DNA of 64,000 bases from Rufibacter glacialis. GTDB lineage: Bacteria; Bacteroidota; Bacteroidia; Cytophagales; Hymenobacteraceae. The notes beneath the pieces were generated by a model. The model saw only the letters and a program-made list of their open reading frames with translations. It had not been told where the DNA came from and made no database searches. Shown here piece after piece: positions 33,613 through 42,452 of the stretch. Position 1 is the first letter of the stretch. Each line of letters starts with the position of its first letter. The stretch spans positions 62,001-126,000 of the forward strand of contig NZ_VKKZ01000025.1 in NCBI RefSeq assembly GCF_008271745.1. The letters run 5' to 3'. The position numbers and the translations under genes were made by a program.

Positions 33613-35256
33613 CTACTTCACCCATCTAGGGTCACCAATGGAAGTACCTCCTACTCCTGCCGTTCTTAATTCAGAGCCAGCCGGCAAAGAAAAATCAGTA
33701 GTGGCGTGGGTCCAGCCCAAATCAATGGTTTTGTTATTGGCAAGCTGCACATAGGCTGGGAAAGTAAGCGGGGCCAAAGGTGAACCTCCTTCTAACTTGA
33801 AAAAGTTGTTGTTCATGAACTGCACCTCAGATCCGGTACCGGCCCGTAAAGCACTTGCTAGAACCGTTTGCCCTGCTTTAGGGGAATTCGCAATAATGCT
33901 GTTCTGCACAGTGAATATGACCGGAAGAGCATTTGCATCAAGAATAATATTGTCTCTGCCTCCAGACCCAAAACTGTTCAGGGTAACTTTATTGATGAGA
34001 ATGGTAGGTTTGACAGCTGGGGTATAATTGGTAGCCCAACTGATCAACCCTCTACCAGCCTCATTGAAAGTAGAATTGGTCACATCAAGACGATTGAAAT
34101 CCAGCCTATCTAGCATAAAGGTCTGGTAGCTGGAGACTGCATTTCTAGACACGATGGAATTGTCTACCTTGATGAAGTTTATTTTCTGAGATCCTCCAGC
34201 GGCCCCACGGTTAGCTCTCAAGAAAGTGTTGATAATATCATGGATATTAGAGTTTTCTACGGTGATAGAAGAAAGAGTTCCTGCCTCTGCATCAATATTG
34301 ATAAAGTAATCACCTACCGTGGTCCCAGCTGCATTTTTGCCGTCAAATTCAATGCCACTAACCTTTACCCCTGCCCCAGTTCCTTTCAGGGTGATTTCCT
34401 TGAAATGTACTTTGGTATTAGCCGGATTACCAGAGGTAGACTGTAATGTGACCATTTTACCTGCTATCAAAATGTTTGATGCATTGGCGGTGTACACTCC
34501 AGGCTCCAACCCAATCACATCTCCGTTTGCCGCACTCGCTACAATGGCCACCAGATCATCAGATGGGGAAACGGTGTACGTAAAGAGGCTTGGTTCTTTG
34601 GTAGTGAAGGTGATGGTTCCTTTACTTAGGGTTCCTGCAAAGATCTCAGCAGTATAGGAAGTGGTGGCGGTTAGATTGGTAACCAACAGTTGGTTCGCAG
34701 CTAAATCAGCGGGTGTAAGATTAATGGTTCTTGCCGTTCCGTTGGCAGGAGTGATGACGATTCGGGTCAAACCTGCAGAGGGACGCCAGTTCAGAAGGAC
34801 CGTTTTATCCTTTATTTCAGAAGAAAGAGGCGTGTTGAAAATTTGCTCCCCTCTGATACTGAAACGTGAGCTTACCAACCACTTTGATTCAGGGGAATTA
34901 CCCTTCGCATTGGTTTTAACCCTTGCAAAATAGTTTTCCTTGATGTTCAGTTGCTGGTTTGTGAAGGTGATCTTAGCCGTATCAGCCTGAGCCGTTAAGA
35001 TCACAGGTGTTTGAAACAAGGTATCCTTGGCTACTTCCACGGTGTAAGTGGATGTCCCGGCTACCGTGTTTGGCGGAGTTTTCCAGGTTAAAGTAACTTC
35101 TGTTTCGCCTGCATTGGAAGAAATCTCCCCACCGGGAATAAACATTCGCATGGGCTCCAGGTTCTCGTCATCTTCTTTACAGGAAGCAACCCCCAGGCCA
35201 ACCAGAAGCACCGCCGGATATATCATCTTAAAAAACTTTGATTTATTGGTTTTCAT
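33613..35256 (-). CDS. surface lipoprotein with Fn3 domains and DUF4957/DUF5123-type beta-helix
   Basis: A 547-residue lipoprotein with lipobox GLGVASC near residue 26. Two fibronectin type III-like domains (about 45-135 and 140-230) are followed by a right-handed repeat region (about 235-545) like DUF4957 and DUF5123: VIGLEPGVYTANASNILIAG, VKVSGIEFDGKN, VTNSTFNEAGRG, and VQNSIIANSPKAG. Proteins of this design stand beside SusCD in pectin loci and are thought to bind or hold galacturonan. No lyase catalytic residues are evident. It is the third gene of the susC-susD operon, 32 bp after susD. Confidence 0.85.
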   Translation of the reverse strand: MKTNKSKFFKMIYPAVLLVGLGVASCKEDDENLEPMRMFIPGGEISSNAGETEVTLTWKTPPNTVAGTSTYTVEVAKDTLFQTPVILTAQADTAKITFTNQQLNIKENYFARVKTNAKGNSPESKWLVSSRFSIRGEQIFNTPLSSEIKDKTVLLNWRPSAGLTRIVITPANGTARTINLTPADLAANQLLVTNLTATTSYTAEIFAGTLSKGTITFTTKEPSLFTYTVSPSDDLVAIVASAANGDVIGLEPGVYTANASNILIAGKMVTLQSTSGNPANTKVHFKEITLKGTGAGVKVSGIEFDGKNAAGTTVGDYFINIDAEAGTLSSITVENSNIHDIINTFLRANRGAAGGSQKINFIKVDNSIVSRNAVSSYQTFMLDRLDFNRLDVTNSTFNEAGRGLISWATNYTPAVKPTILINKVTLNSFGSGGRDNIILDANALPVIFTVQNSIIANSPKAGQTVLASALRAGTGSEVQFMNNNFFKLEGGSPLAPLTFPAYVQLANNKTIDLGWTHATTDFSLPAGSELRTAGVGGTSIGDPRWVK

Positions 35257-35288
35257 GTCTTTATCTGATTTTAAATCAAAAGCTGGGA

Positions 35289-37184
35289 TTAATTTCCGAA
35301 GTCTTGGCTTAACCTGAAGTTTGAGTTCAAAGCCGCAGTTGGAATTGGGAACAGTTCAGACTTGTTTTCCTTGAACTGGCTGCCGAAAGCTCTCAAAGCA
35401 CCACCTACACCACCAGCAGGATCTACGAATGAAGTATTGTAATGAGCTTCTGTGATAGCGGCAGCCCAATTCACCCGGGTGTATCCTGTCACAGTGGCCG
35501 TGGTAGGAGACGGTTTATACATCACCTGGTTCACGTTCCCGCTGATTGGAGTTCCGTTAGCACCCAAACCAGCCAGCAGGTCAAAATTCATCATTTCCTC
35601 TCTGGCAGTTACGCCCCTCCCCTGTAATACATTGGGCTTGAAATACACGTACTGAGGAACATTTGCGTATCGACCTGTTCTGGTCATCATTTGCTGCATT
35701 TTAGCCCTGGTTTCCAGAATAACGGGGCCAAGCAGCTTCCAACGGTACAAGTCATACTTCCGGATTCCCTCGCCTCCAAACTCCAGAAGTCTTTCTTTGA
35801 CGATAGTGTTGAAGAATCCTTCTTTGGTGGTGGGAATAGTTCCCATTCTGGCTTCATACCCCACGAAAGCTCTTTTTCGCACCTGTTGTAAGGCATCTAT
35901 TGCTTGAGGGGTAGGTCCGTTCAATTCATTTTCAGCCTCGGCAAACATGAGCAAAACATCTGCATATCTGATCAGAGGCCAATTGATGCCCAGCGTCTGG
36001 TTTGTTCCGGCAATGGTGGTCCAGTACTTTCTGAACTTGCCTTCCCGCATCACCAGCGGGGTGGTGAGGGTTTTGTTGTTGTTGGCCTCCACCTGGAAGT
36101 ACGCAATGGTCACGTCTCTTCTGGCATCACCAATTGAGTCAAACTCATAGAAATAGGTGGGTACGGCCTCAATCAAACCATTGGCCTGGCCATACGTGGT
36201 GTTGGCGGCGTTGATTCTAGGCCCGTTTCCATACCCCAACTTTGTATCAGTTCTGGCGTTACCTCCAAAGGCCCCTACTTCCCAGATTAACTCAAACGTT
36301 GGGTCCACCCTGGTTCCCCCGTGAATGGTACGGAACACGTTCTCATACACCGGGTTCAGGCGGTGATCTCCCTTCTGGATGATATCACGGGTTTCATTTC
36401 TGGCAATCTCATAGAATTCACGGTAGTTGCTTCTACGCTCCATCATCTTGGATTCTCTGCGCAAGGCATATCCTCCTCTGGCCAGTGCAATTCTGGCCCG
36501 CAGAGCTTTCACCGCTCCTTTTGTAACCCGGGTGGTTGGGTCTCCCGACTCTGATCTCCAGGGAACCAACGTAGCCGCTTGCGCCAGATCCGCTAACAAG
36601 CGGTCATAGATCACATCCTGGTTTGTTTTCTCAATGAACAGATCCGGAATATCAGAAGAAGGCTCAAACTGTGCGGGCACGTCTCCCCAGTTACGAATCA
36701 GTTCATGGTAGTACTGTGCCCGAAGGGTCAGGGCTTCGCCCAGGAACTTCCTCATCAAGGCCTGCTCTTCGGCTGACCCATTGGTGTAAACTTCAGACAG
36801 CGGAATATTTTTGATGCAGATGTTCGCCCGCTCAATCCCTCTGTACAATTGGTTGAATGGTGCCTCAATATCCGGGTTTCCAGGGGCTACGCTGAAGTGG
36901 GCAATACCTGTGCGGCTTTGTGGGTTATGGTCACCGCTCACCCTAAAGTCATCAGCAGCATTAGGGAAAAGAGTGGAGATCCTGCTACCGTATCCGTTAT
37001 CGCCGGGCAGCATGTTATATACGCCGGTTAAGGCAGAGTGGGTATTGGAGACGCTGGAGAAAACGGCACCCTGGTTGAGCACAGAATCATTCTCTATATC
37101 CAGAAAACTATCGCAGGCCGAGAACGTGAGGAAGCCTCCTAATGCGGCCGAAAACAGCAGGGACTTGATATATCTATTTTTCAT
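35289..37184 (-). CDS. SusD/RagB-family glycan-binding lipoprotein
   Basis: A 631-residue outer membrane lipoprotein with lipobox TFSAC near residue 23 and the typical CDSFLDIENDSVLN opening. TPR-like helices with the SusD signature cover most of the chain (LTGVYNMLPGD, YHELIRNWGDVP, RYADVLLMFAEAENELNGPT), and the C-terminus LFPIPTAALNSNFRLSQDFGN is standard. It caps the SusC porin and captures oligosaccharides. It begins 19 bp after susC. The surrounding enzymes make galacturonan or rhamnogalacturonan oligomers the expected ligand. Confidence 0.95.
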   Translation of the reverse strand: MKNRYIKSLLFSAALGGFLTFSACDSFLDIENDSVLNQGAVFSSVSNTHSALTGVYNMLPGDNGYGSRISTLFPNAADDFRVSGDHNPQSRTGIAHFSVAPGNPDIEAPFNQLYRGIERANICIKNIPLSEVYTNGSAEEQALMRKFLGEALTLRAQYYHELIRNWGDVPAQFEPSSDIPDLFIEKTNQDVIYDRLLADLAQAATLVPWRSESGDPTTRVTKGAVKALRARIALARGGYALRRESKMMERRSNYREFYEIARNETRDIIQKGDHRLNPVYENVFRTIHGGTRVDPTFELIWEVGAFGGNARTDTKLGYGNGPRINAANTTYGQANGLIEAVPTYFYEFDSIGDARRDVTIAYFQVEANNNKTLTTPLVMREGKFRKYWTTIAGTNQTLGINWPLIRYADVLLMFAEAENELNGPTPQAIDALQQVRKRAFVGYEARMGTIPTTKEGFFNTIVKERLLEFGGEGIRKYDLYRWKLLGPVILETRAKMQQMMTRTGRYANVPQYVYFKPNVLQGRGVTAREEMMNFDLLAGLGANGTPISGNVNQVMYKPSPTTATVTGYTRVNWAAAITEAHYNTSFVDPAGGVGGALRAFGSQFKENKSELFPIPTAALNSNFRLSQDFGN

Positions 37185-37203
37185 TACTTGGTCAGTTAAA
37201 AAA

Positions 37204-40200
37204 TTAGAAAGTAATATTTACACCACCCACAACATAGCGGCTGCGCGGATAAGCAGCGTAGTCTACCCCTGGGGTTAAGGCACTGCGTCTGGTGTTCGCC
37301 TCAGGATCGTATCCAGAGTAGCCCGTGATGGTAGCCAGGTTATTCACCGTTCCATACACCCTAAGTTTAGAGATCACGCGCGTTCTTTTCACCAGTGTCT
37401 CCGGCAAAGTATAGCCAAGAGTCAGGTTAGAGATCCTCAGGAAAGAACCGTCTTCAATCCCGAACGAGTGCAGGAAGTACTGCCCTCTTCCTGGAGTCCA
37501 ATACTTAGTGTCTTTGTTCATTTCGGCCAACACCTTTGGGTCTGTTACCAGTGCCCCGTTGTTGTCATACCATTTCCAGCGGTCATTCATGAGAGTAAGC
37601 ATGTTGTTGTCTCTTTGCTCATACAGCGTGGTAAATTCAAGCCGGTTGGCATTGTAGACTTTGGCACCCACAGAGAAATTCATGAACAAGCTCATATCAA
37701 ACCCTTTGTAGGTTACCTGCTGGTTCAACCCTCCAAAGAACTTGGGCTGGTTGTTCCCCAACACTTTTCTGTCATCTAAGCCAATCAATGAAGTTCCGTT
37801 GTCTGGCGTAAGGTCTTTCAGTTTCAAGTCACCAGGTTGCGGCACTCTGTTACCCAGGGCAATGTTCTGACTATTGGCTACCCCTTCTTTCAGGACATAG
37901 GTATAGACGTTGGTGGTGGGGTTAAAAGTAGTAGTGAAGTCATCAAGGGTGTAGAAGCCATCTGTTTCATAACCGAAATACTGACCAACCGGGCCACCTA
38001 CTTCCACCAGGAAGTCTTGGTAAGAGCTGGTAATCCAGCCAGAAGAAACAGTGTATGATTTTAAGGGCTGACCTTTGGTGTCAATACCCAGGCTCACAAT
38101 TCTGTTCTTTTGAGTAGTGATGTTGAAATTGGAAGTCCAGGTGAGATCTCCCTTGTCAATAATCACTCCGTCCAACTGCAGCTCTATTCCTCTGTTGCGG
38201 GTGCTTCCTACGTTTTGTTGTTGTGTTGGGTATCCGCTGGTAGAAGGGATCTGGGCTAACAACAAAAGTTGTTTAGAGGAGTTCTCATAGAAATCTATGC
38301 TACCGTTCAATCTTGAGTTCCATAAGGAGAAGTCAAGAGCCAGGTTTTTGGAAACGGTGGTTTCCCATTGCAGGAACCTATTCGCCAAAACAGGAGGCAC
38401 TAGGCCAGGGGTAACCGCCTCTGTGTAAGCATATCCATCATTGGTGGTTGTGCCAAAAGTGGTTCTCCACTGGTCGGCATCTATGCCGTTATTACCCACT
38501 GCCCCAAAACCGAAGCGGAACTTCAGGTCGTTCAACCAGCTTTTTGTACCGGCCATGAAAGCCTCATCTCCTATGTGCCAGGCGAGTGACATTGTGGGGA
38601 AGAAACCGGAGTTCCTTTCAGGGGCAAACAAAGAAGAAGCATCACGTCTGAAGGCTACATTCAACCGGTATTTTTCTTTGTAGTTGTACCCCACGCTTCC
38701 GAAAAGAGAGAACAAAGAGGCCCCAAATTCACCGGTGGTGGCTGGGCTCTGGATCAAACCCGCCGGAGGTGTGGCAGACTGAATATTAGAGAACGCTTGA
38801 TCAGGTGTGATATCAATAGGCAACCATCTTACCTGTACCCCACCCACGTAACCGGCTCTTTTCCAGATTTCCTGCCCTAAAAGCACATTCACGCCATGGT
38901 CTTCTCCAAAGTTGGTGCGGTAGTTAAGGGTGTTTGAGTTAGTGATGGCGTATTGCTCTCTGGAATTCTGGTTCACCACGGGCTGGGCGTTGTTCTGACG
39001 GGCCACTGCGGTTACCACTCCATTGAATTCATTTACCCTTCTGTCTGTGGTATTAATCCCGAATACACTTTTGAAGGAAAGGTTTTTGATCAGTTCAATG
39101 GTACCATAGCCGTTAAAAATCAGATCATTCCGTCTATCATACCGCAATTCCTGGTTCGCCAACAACACCGGGCTGGTCAGGTTGGTCAAGGCAAAGTAGT
39201 TAGGATCAAACTCATCTACCTGGTCTTCAAATCCTGGCGCTACAAACGGTCTGAAACGAACAGAATTTCGCAAGCGGTTGGTGCTTTGCGTTCCAGTGCT
39301 GGAGGTCCCAACCCCTTCTATCTGCTGACGGCTATAACGGGTAGAAAAACCAACTTTCACCCGGTCATTGATGGAATGGTCAAATTTAAGCGAGGCCAGG
39401 GTACGGGTGTTTCCTGAGTTGAGCATGATTCCCTCTTCATCTACATGGTTCAAGGTAAAATTGAAGGAAGTCACTTTAGAACCTCCGGTCACCGCTACCA
39501 CGTGGGTTTGGCTCAATGCCGCCCGACCGAAGACTTCTTCCTGCCAGTCAGTGGCAGGCATGTTTCTATAAATATCCAAATCCTCAAACCGTCCGTACCG
39601 GTCCCTGAAACTGTTCCTTACCTCCTCGTTCTGGTTGTAGTTATACACCTGGTACTGGTATTGCACAAAATCATAAGGGCTCATCACCGGGAGCTTGTTC
39701 ACGATCTGGCGCACCCCAGCAAACCCGTTATAGGTTACTTGGGTAGGCATCTCGCGGCCACCTTTGGTGGTAATCACCACCACCCCGTTTGATCCTCTTG
39801 CCCCATAAATAGCAGTAGAGGCTGCATCTTTTAACACATCAATGGTTTGGATTTCCTGGGGGGAGATGAATGACAGGGCGTTCTCCACCTGAATACCATC
39901 CACAATATATAAAGGCTCATTGCTTTGGGTGATAGAGTTACCGCCCCGCACCCTAATGGTGATTTCCGCACCAGGCTGCCCTTCTGAGGTATTCACCTGC
40001 ACCCCGGCTAACCTACCGGCCAAAGCCTCGGCGGCCGTACTTACCGGCACATCCTGCAACTGTTTCGCATTTACTGACGAAACTGAACTGGTCAATTCTT
40101 TTCTGGTTACGGTTTGATATCCTACCACCACCACTTCCTCAATGGCTTTAGCATCGGTGGTCAAGGCTACGTTGATGGTGGTTCTGCCATTGATGGGCAC

Positions 40201-40464
40201 CTCCTGTGTCACGAAACCTATGTAAGAGAATACCAGGGTACCGGCACCGCTGGGTACCGCCAGGGAGTAGTTTCCGTCAATGTCGGTGGCATTGGCGGTG
40301 GAGGTACCCTTTAAGAGCACCGTCACGCCCGGCAGACCTTCCTTTTTCTCATCGGTTACTTTCCCTGTGATCGTAACAGTCTGAGCAAAGGCACCCACTA
40401 CCGCCGTGAAGAAAAAAGTCAGCACCAGCAGGCACCGGCTCTTCTTAAGTAATGCTTGTCGCAT
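37204..40464 (-). CDS. SusC/RagA-family TonB-dependent outer membrane transporter
   Basis: A 1086-residue outer membrane porin that imports oligosaccharides with SusD. I use the ATG at 40464; a TTG three codons upstream is possible. Signal peptide to about residue 28 (VVGAFAQ). A carboxypeptidase-regulatory-like domain (about 30-110, ITGKVTDEKKEGLPGVTVLL) precedes the TonB-dependent plug (about 115-235, with EPLYIVDGIQV and the SusC hallmark GSNGVVVITTKGG), then the 22-strand barrel ending in ...VVGGVNITF. An operator and promoter-like boxes lie 67-112 bp upstream, divergent from kduI, so import and catabolism are switched together. Confidence 0.96.
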   Translation of the reverse strand: MRQALLKKSRCLLVLTFFFTAVVGAFAQTVTITGKVTDEKKEGLPGVTVLLKGTSTANATDIDGNYSLAVPSGAGTLVFSYIGFVTQEVPINGRTTINVALTTDAKAIEEVVVVGYQTVTRKELTSSVSSVNAKQLQDVPVSTAAEALAGRLAGVQVNTSEGQPGAEITIRVRGGNSITQSNEPLYIVDGIQVENALSFISPQEIQTIDVLKDAASTAIYGARGSNGVVVITTKGGREMPTQVTYNGFAGVRQIVNKLPVMSPYDFVQYQYQVYNYNQNEEVRNSFRDRYGRFEDLDIYRNMPATDWQEEVFGRAALSQTHVVAVTGGSKVTSFNFTLNHVDEEGIMLNSGNTRTLASLKFDHSINDRVKVGFSTRYSRQQIEGVGTSSTGTQSTNRLRNSVRFRPFVAPGFEDQVDEFDPNYFALTNLTSPVLLANQELRYDRRNDLIFNGYGTIELIKNLSFKSVFGINTTDRRVNEFNGVVTAVARQNNAQPVVNQNSREQYAITNSNTLNYRTNFGEDHGVNVLLGQEIWKRAGYVGGVQVRWLPIDITPDQAFSNIQSATPPAGLIQSPATTGEFGASLFSLFGSVGYNYKEKYRLNVAFRRDASSLFAPERNSGFFPTMSLAWHIGDEAFMAGTKSWLNDLKFRFGFGAVGNNGIDADQWRTTFGTTTNDGYAYTEAVTPGLVPPVLANRFLQWETTVSKNLALDFSLWNSRLNGSIDFYENSSKQLLLLAQIPSTSGYPTQQQNVGSTRNRGIELQLDGVIIDKGDLTWTSNFNITTQKNRIVSLGIDTKGQPLKSYTVSSGWITSSYQDFLVEVGGPVGQYFGYETDGFYTLDDFTTTFNPTTNVYTYVLKEGVANSQNIALGNRVPQPGDLKLKDLTPDNGTSLIGLDDRKVLGNNQPKFFGGLNQQVTYKGFDMSLFMNFSVGAKVYNANRLEFTTLYEQRDNNMLTLMNDRWKWYDNNGALVTDPKVLAEMNKDTKYWTPGRGQYFLHSFGIEDGSFLRISNLTLGYTLPETLVKRTRVISKLRVYGTVNNLATITGYSGYDPEANTRRSALTPGVDYAAYPRSRYVVGGVNITF

Positions 40465-40530
40465 AGGTAACAATTAGGTTTTTGATAAAACGAAAGGAAA
40501 ATGGAGCAAAGCGGCTTCTGCGGATTAATC

Positions 40531-40548
40531 TGCGCAACCGATTGCATA
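40531..40548. promoter_or_regulatory. LacI-type operator of the susCD operon
   Basis: TGCGCAACCGATTGCATA differs from the uxaA copy mainly at the centre (ACCGAT) and in the outer bases. It lies 67-84 bp upstream of the susC start and overlaps the end of the putative -7 box, so binding there would block transcription start. Confidence 0.82.
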
Positions 40549-40576
40549 TTTACTATTATTTGAAACCAATAACAAA
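40545..40576 (-). promoter_or_regulatory. probable susC promoter
   Basis: On the minus strand, TTTG (40573-40576 as CAAA on plus) is followed after 20 bases by TAAATATG (40545-40552 as CATATTTA). This matches the Bacteroidota pattern TTTG-n19-TAnnTTTG with one mismatch in the -7 box. The operator overlaps its downstream end. Confidence 0.55.
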
Positions 40577-40725
40577 ATTTACCCTCGTTTTTTTGACACT
40601 TTTTCAAACAAACCTCCTAAACAGGCTTGTGTTTACCATTTTTTCAGAAACAATACTCCCTCTTATTTTTATTAGAAAGTGACCACTCAAATTTTTTTCT
40701 TCCCTATCTTAGTCCAACCCATTGA

Positions 40726-40733
40726 TAAATTTG
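40726..40733 (+). promoter_or_regulatory. probable -7 box of the kduI operon
   Basis: TAAATTTG matches TAnnTTTG exactly and ends 5 bp before the operator at 40739. No clear TTTG -33 box is found at the standard distance; only a T-rich run lies there. Confidence 0.55.
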
Positions 40734-40738
40734 TAATT

Positions 40739-40756
40739 TGCGCAAACGATTACACC
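40739..40756. promoter_or_regulatory. LacI-type operator of the kduI operon
   Basis: TGCGCAAACGATTACACC is the least symmetric copy (the right half reads CGATTACA in place of CGATTGCA), but it keeps the central AACGATT pattern. It starts 32 bp upstream of the kduI start codon and directly after a -7 box, a position suited to repression. Confidence 0.78.
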
Positions 40757-40770
40757 TATTACCCAGAACC

Positions 40771-41613
40771 ATGACCAATCACCAATCCACCCGGCATGCC
40801 ATTCACCCCGCGGATTTCAAGGGGTATGACACCTCTAAACTGCGTGATGAATTCCTGATCGAGAACCTCTTTCAGGCAGACACCATCCAGCTCACGTACA
40901 CCCTGTATGACCGGCTGATCGTAGGCGGCGTACATCCGGTGGCAGGCCCGGTCAGATTAGACACCTTCCCCACCCTCCGGTCAGAGAATTTCCTGGACCG
41001 CCGGGAAATCGGGATCATCAATATTTCCTCGGCCAGCACCATCACGGTAGACGGCCAGGAGTTCACCCTGCAAAACAAAGAAGCCCTCTACATAGGCAAA
41101 GGCGTGAAGGAAGTGCTTTTCCATCCGGCCGCCGACGGTGCTGACACCCGCTTCTACTTCAACTCGGCCCCGGCCCACCACACCTTCCCCACCAAAAAGG
41201 TAACCCTCGCAGAGGCGGAGACGGTGGAACTGGGTTCCCTGGAGACGGCCAATGCCCGTACCATCAGAAAAGTGTTGATCAACTCGGTGGTGGAAACCTG
41301 CCAGCTGCAGATGGGCGTGACCGAGTTGAAGCCCGGCAGCGTCTGGAACACCATGCCGGCCCACACCCACGACCGCCGCATGGAGGCCTATTTCTATTTT
41401 GACCTGCCCCAGGATCAGACAGTCTGCCATTTCCTGGGCGAACCCCAGGAAACCCGCCATATCTGGATGCAGAACCAGCAAGCCGTACTTTCTCCGCCCT
41501 GGTCTATCCATAGCGGCGCCGGCACCTCCAACTATACCTTCATCTGGGGCATGGCCGGGGAGAACCTGGACTACAACGACATGGACAAAGTAGCCACCAC
41601 TGACCTTAAATAG
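40771..41613 (+). CDS. kduI: 5-keto-4-deoxyuronate isomerase
   Basis: A 280-residue cytoplasmic cupin-fold enzyme that converts 5-keto-4-deoxyuronate, from unsaturated galacturonate, to 2,5-diketo-3-deoxygluconate. I use the ATG at 40771 (MTNHQSTRHAIHPADFKGY); a TTG start at 40738 would overlap the operator. The zinc-binding motif MPAHTHDRRMEAYFYFDL lies around residues 193-210, with a further His in WSIHSGAGT. It opens the plus-strand catabolic gene series and is followed 4 nt later by kduD. Confidence 0.96.
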   Translation: MTNHQSTRHAIHPADFKGYDTSKLRDEFLIENLFQADTIQLTYTLYDRLIVGGVHPVAGPVRLDTFPTLRSENFLDRREIGIINISSASTITVDGQEFTLQNKEALYIGKGVKEVLFHPAADGADTRFYFNSAPAHHTFPTKKVTLAEAETVELGSLETANARTIRKVLINSVVETCQLQMGVTELKPGSVWNTMPAHTHDRRMEAYFYFDLPQDQTVCHFLGEPQETRHIWMQNQQAVLSPPWSIHSGAGTSNYTFIWGMAGENLDYNDMDKVATTDLK

Positions 41614-41617
41614 CGCT

Positions 41618-42406
41618 ATGACCCACTTATTCGACTTAACCGGCCAGGTGGCCCTGGTCACCGGCGCCACGCACGGACTGGGCATGGCCATGGCCACCGC
41701 CCTCGGCAAGGCCGGCGCTACCCTGGTGGTGAACGGCAACACCCCCGCCAAGATGGAGAAGGCCCTGGAGCAATACCGCCAGGCGGGCCTTGAGGTGAGC
41801 GGCTTTCTTTTTGATGTGACCAATGAGGAAGCTGCCAAGGAGAACGTGGCCCGCATAGAAGCGGAAGTAGGCCCAATCTCTATCCTGGTAAACAACGCGG
41901 GCATGATCCAGCGCACCCCCGCCCTGGAAATGGAAGTCGCCGACTTCCGTAAGGTGCTGGATGTGGACCTGACCGGCCCCTTCATCATGAGTAAGACCGT
42001 GGGCAAGTACATGGTGCAGCGTCAGGCGGGCAAGATCATCAACATCTGCTCCATGATGTCTGAATTAGGGCGCGACACGGTCTCCGCCTACGCGGCGGCC
42101 AAGGGAGGCCTGAAGATGCTCACCAAGAACCTGGCCACCGAGTGGGCCCGTTACAACGTGCAGGTGAACGGCATCGGGCCGGGCTACTTCGCCACGGACC
42201 AGACCGCCCCCATCCGGGTAGATGGGCACCCTTTCAACGAGTTCATCCTGCACCGCACGCCCGCCGGGCGCTGGGGAGACCCTGAGGACCTGAGCGGCGC
42301 CACCATCTTCCTGGCCAGCAAGGCCAGCGATTTCGTGAACGGGCAGATCCTGTACGTAGACGGCGGCATCCTAGCTACCATTGGCAAACCCAGCAACGAG
42401 CGCTAA
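41618..42406 (+). CDS. kduD: 2-keto-3-deoxygluconate dehydrogenase (SDR)
   Basis: A 262-residue short-chain dehydrogenase that reduces 2,5-diketo-3-deoxygluconate to 2-keto-3-deoxygluconate. Motifs: nucleotide-binding TGATHGLGMAMA (about 15-26), NNAG (about 91-94), catalytic Ser in ICSMMSE and YAAAKGG with Tyr and Lys (about 154-158). It might be mistaken for gluconate 5-dehydrogenase by sequence alone; the kduI neighbour settles the preferred call. It lies 4 nt after kduI and 46 nt before the LacI regulator gene. Confidence 0.93.
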   Translation: MTHLFDLTGQVALVTGATHGLGMAMATALGKAGATLVVNGNTPAKMEKALEQYRQAGLEVSGFLFDVTNEEAAKENVARIEAEVGPISILVNNAGMIQRTPALEMEVADFRKVLDVDLTGPFIMSKTVGKYMVQRQAGKIINICSMMSELGRDTVSAYAAAKGGLKMLTKNLATEWARYNVQVNGIGPGYFATDQTAPIRVDGHPFNEFILHRTPAGRWGDPEDLSGATIFLASKASDFVNGQILYVDGGILATIGKPSNER

Positions 42407-42452
42407 GCCGCCCTACCAGAAGGAATAGTGTTGAAGATTAAAACGGCTCCAC

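Larger units (their letters stand above)
40465..40770. promoter_or_regulatory. divergent susC/kduI control region
   Basis: A 306-bp AT-rich region between divergently transcribed susC and kduI. It contains two operator copies, at 40531-40548 (susC side) and 40739-40756 (kduI side), each directly beside a TAAAT-type -7 box. The centres of the operators are about 208 bp apart, close to 20 helical turns, a spacing that would allow a tetramer or two dimers to loop the DNA. Looping is inference. Confidence 0.75.
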
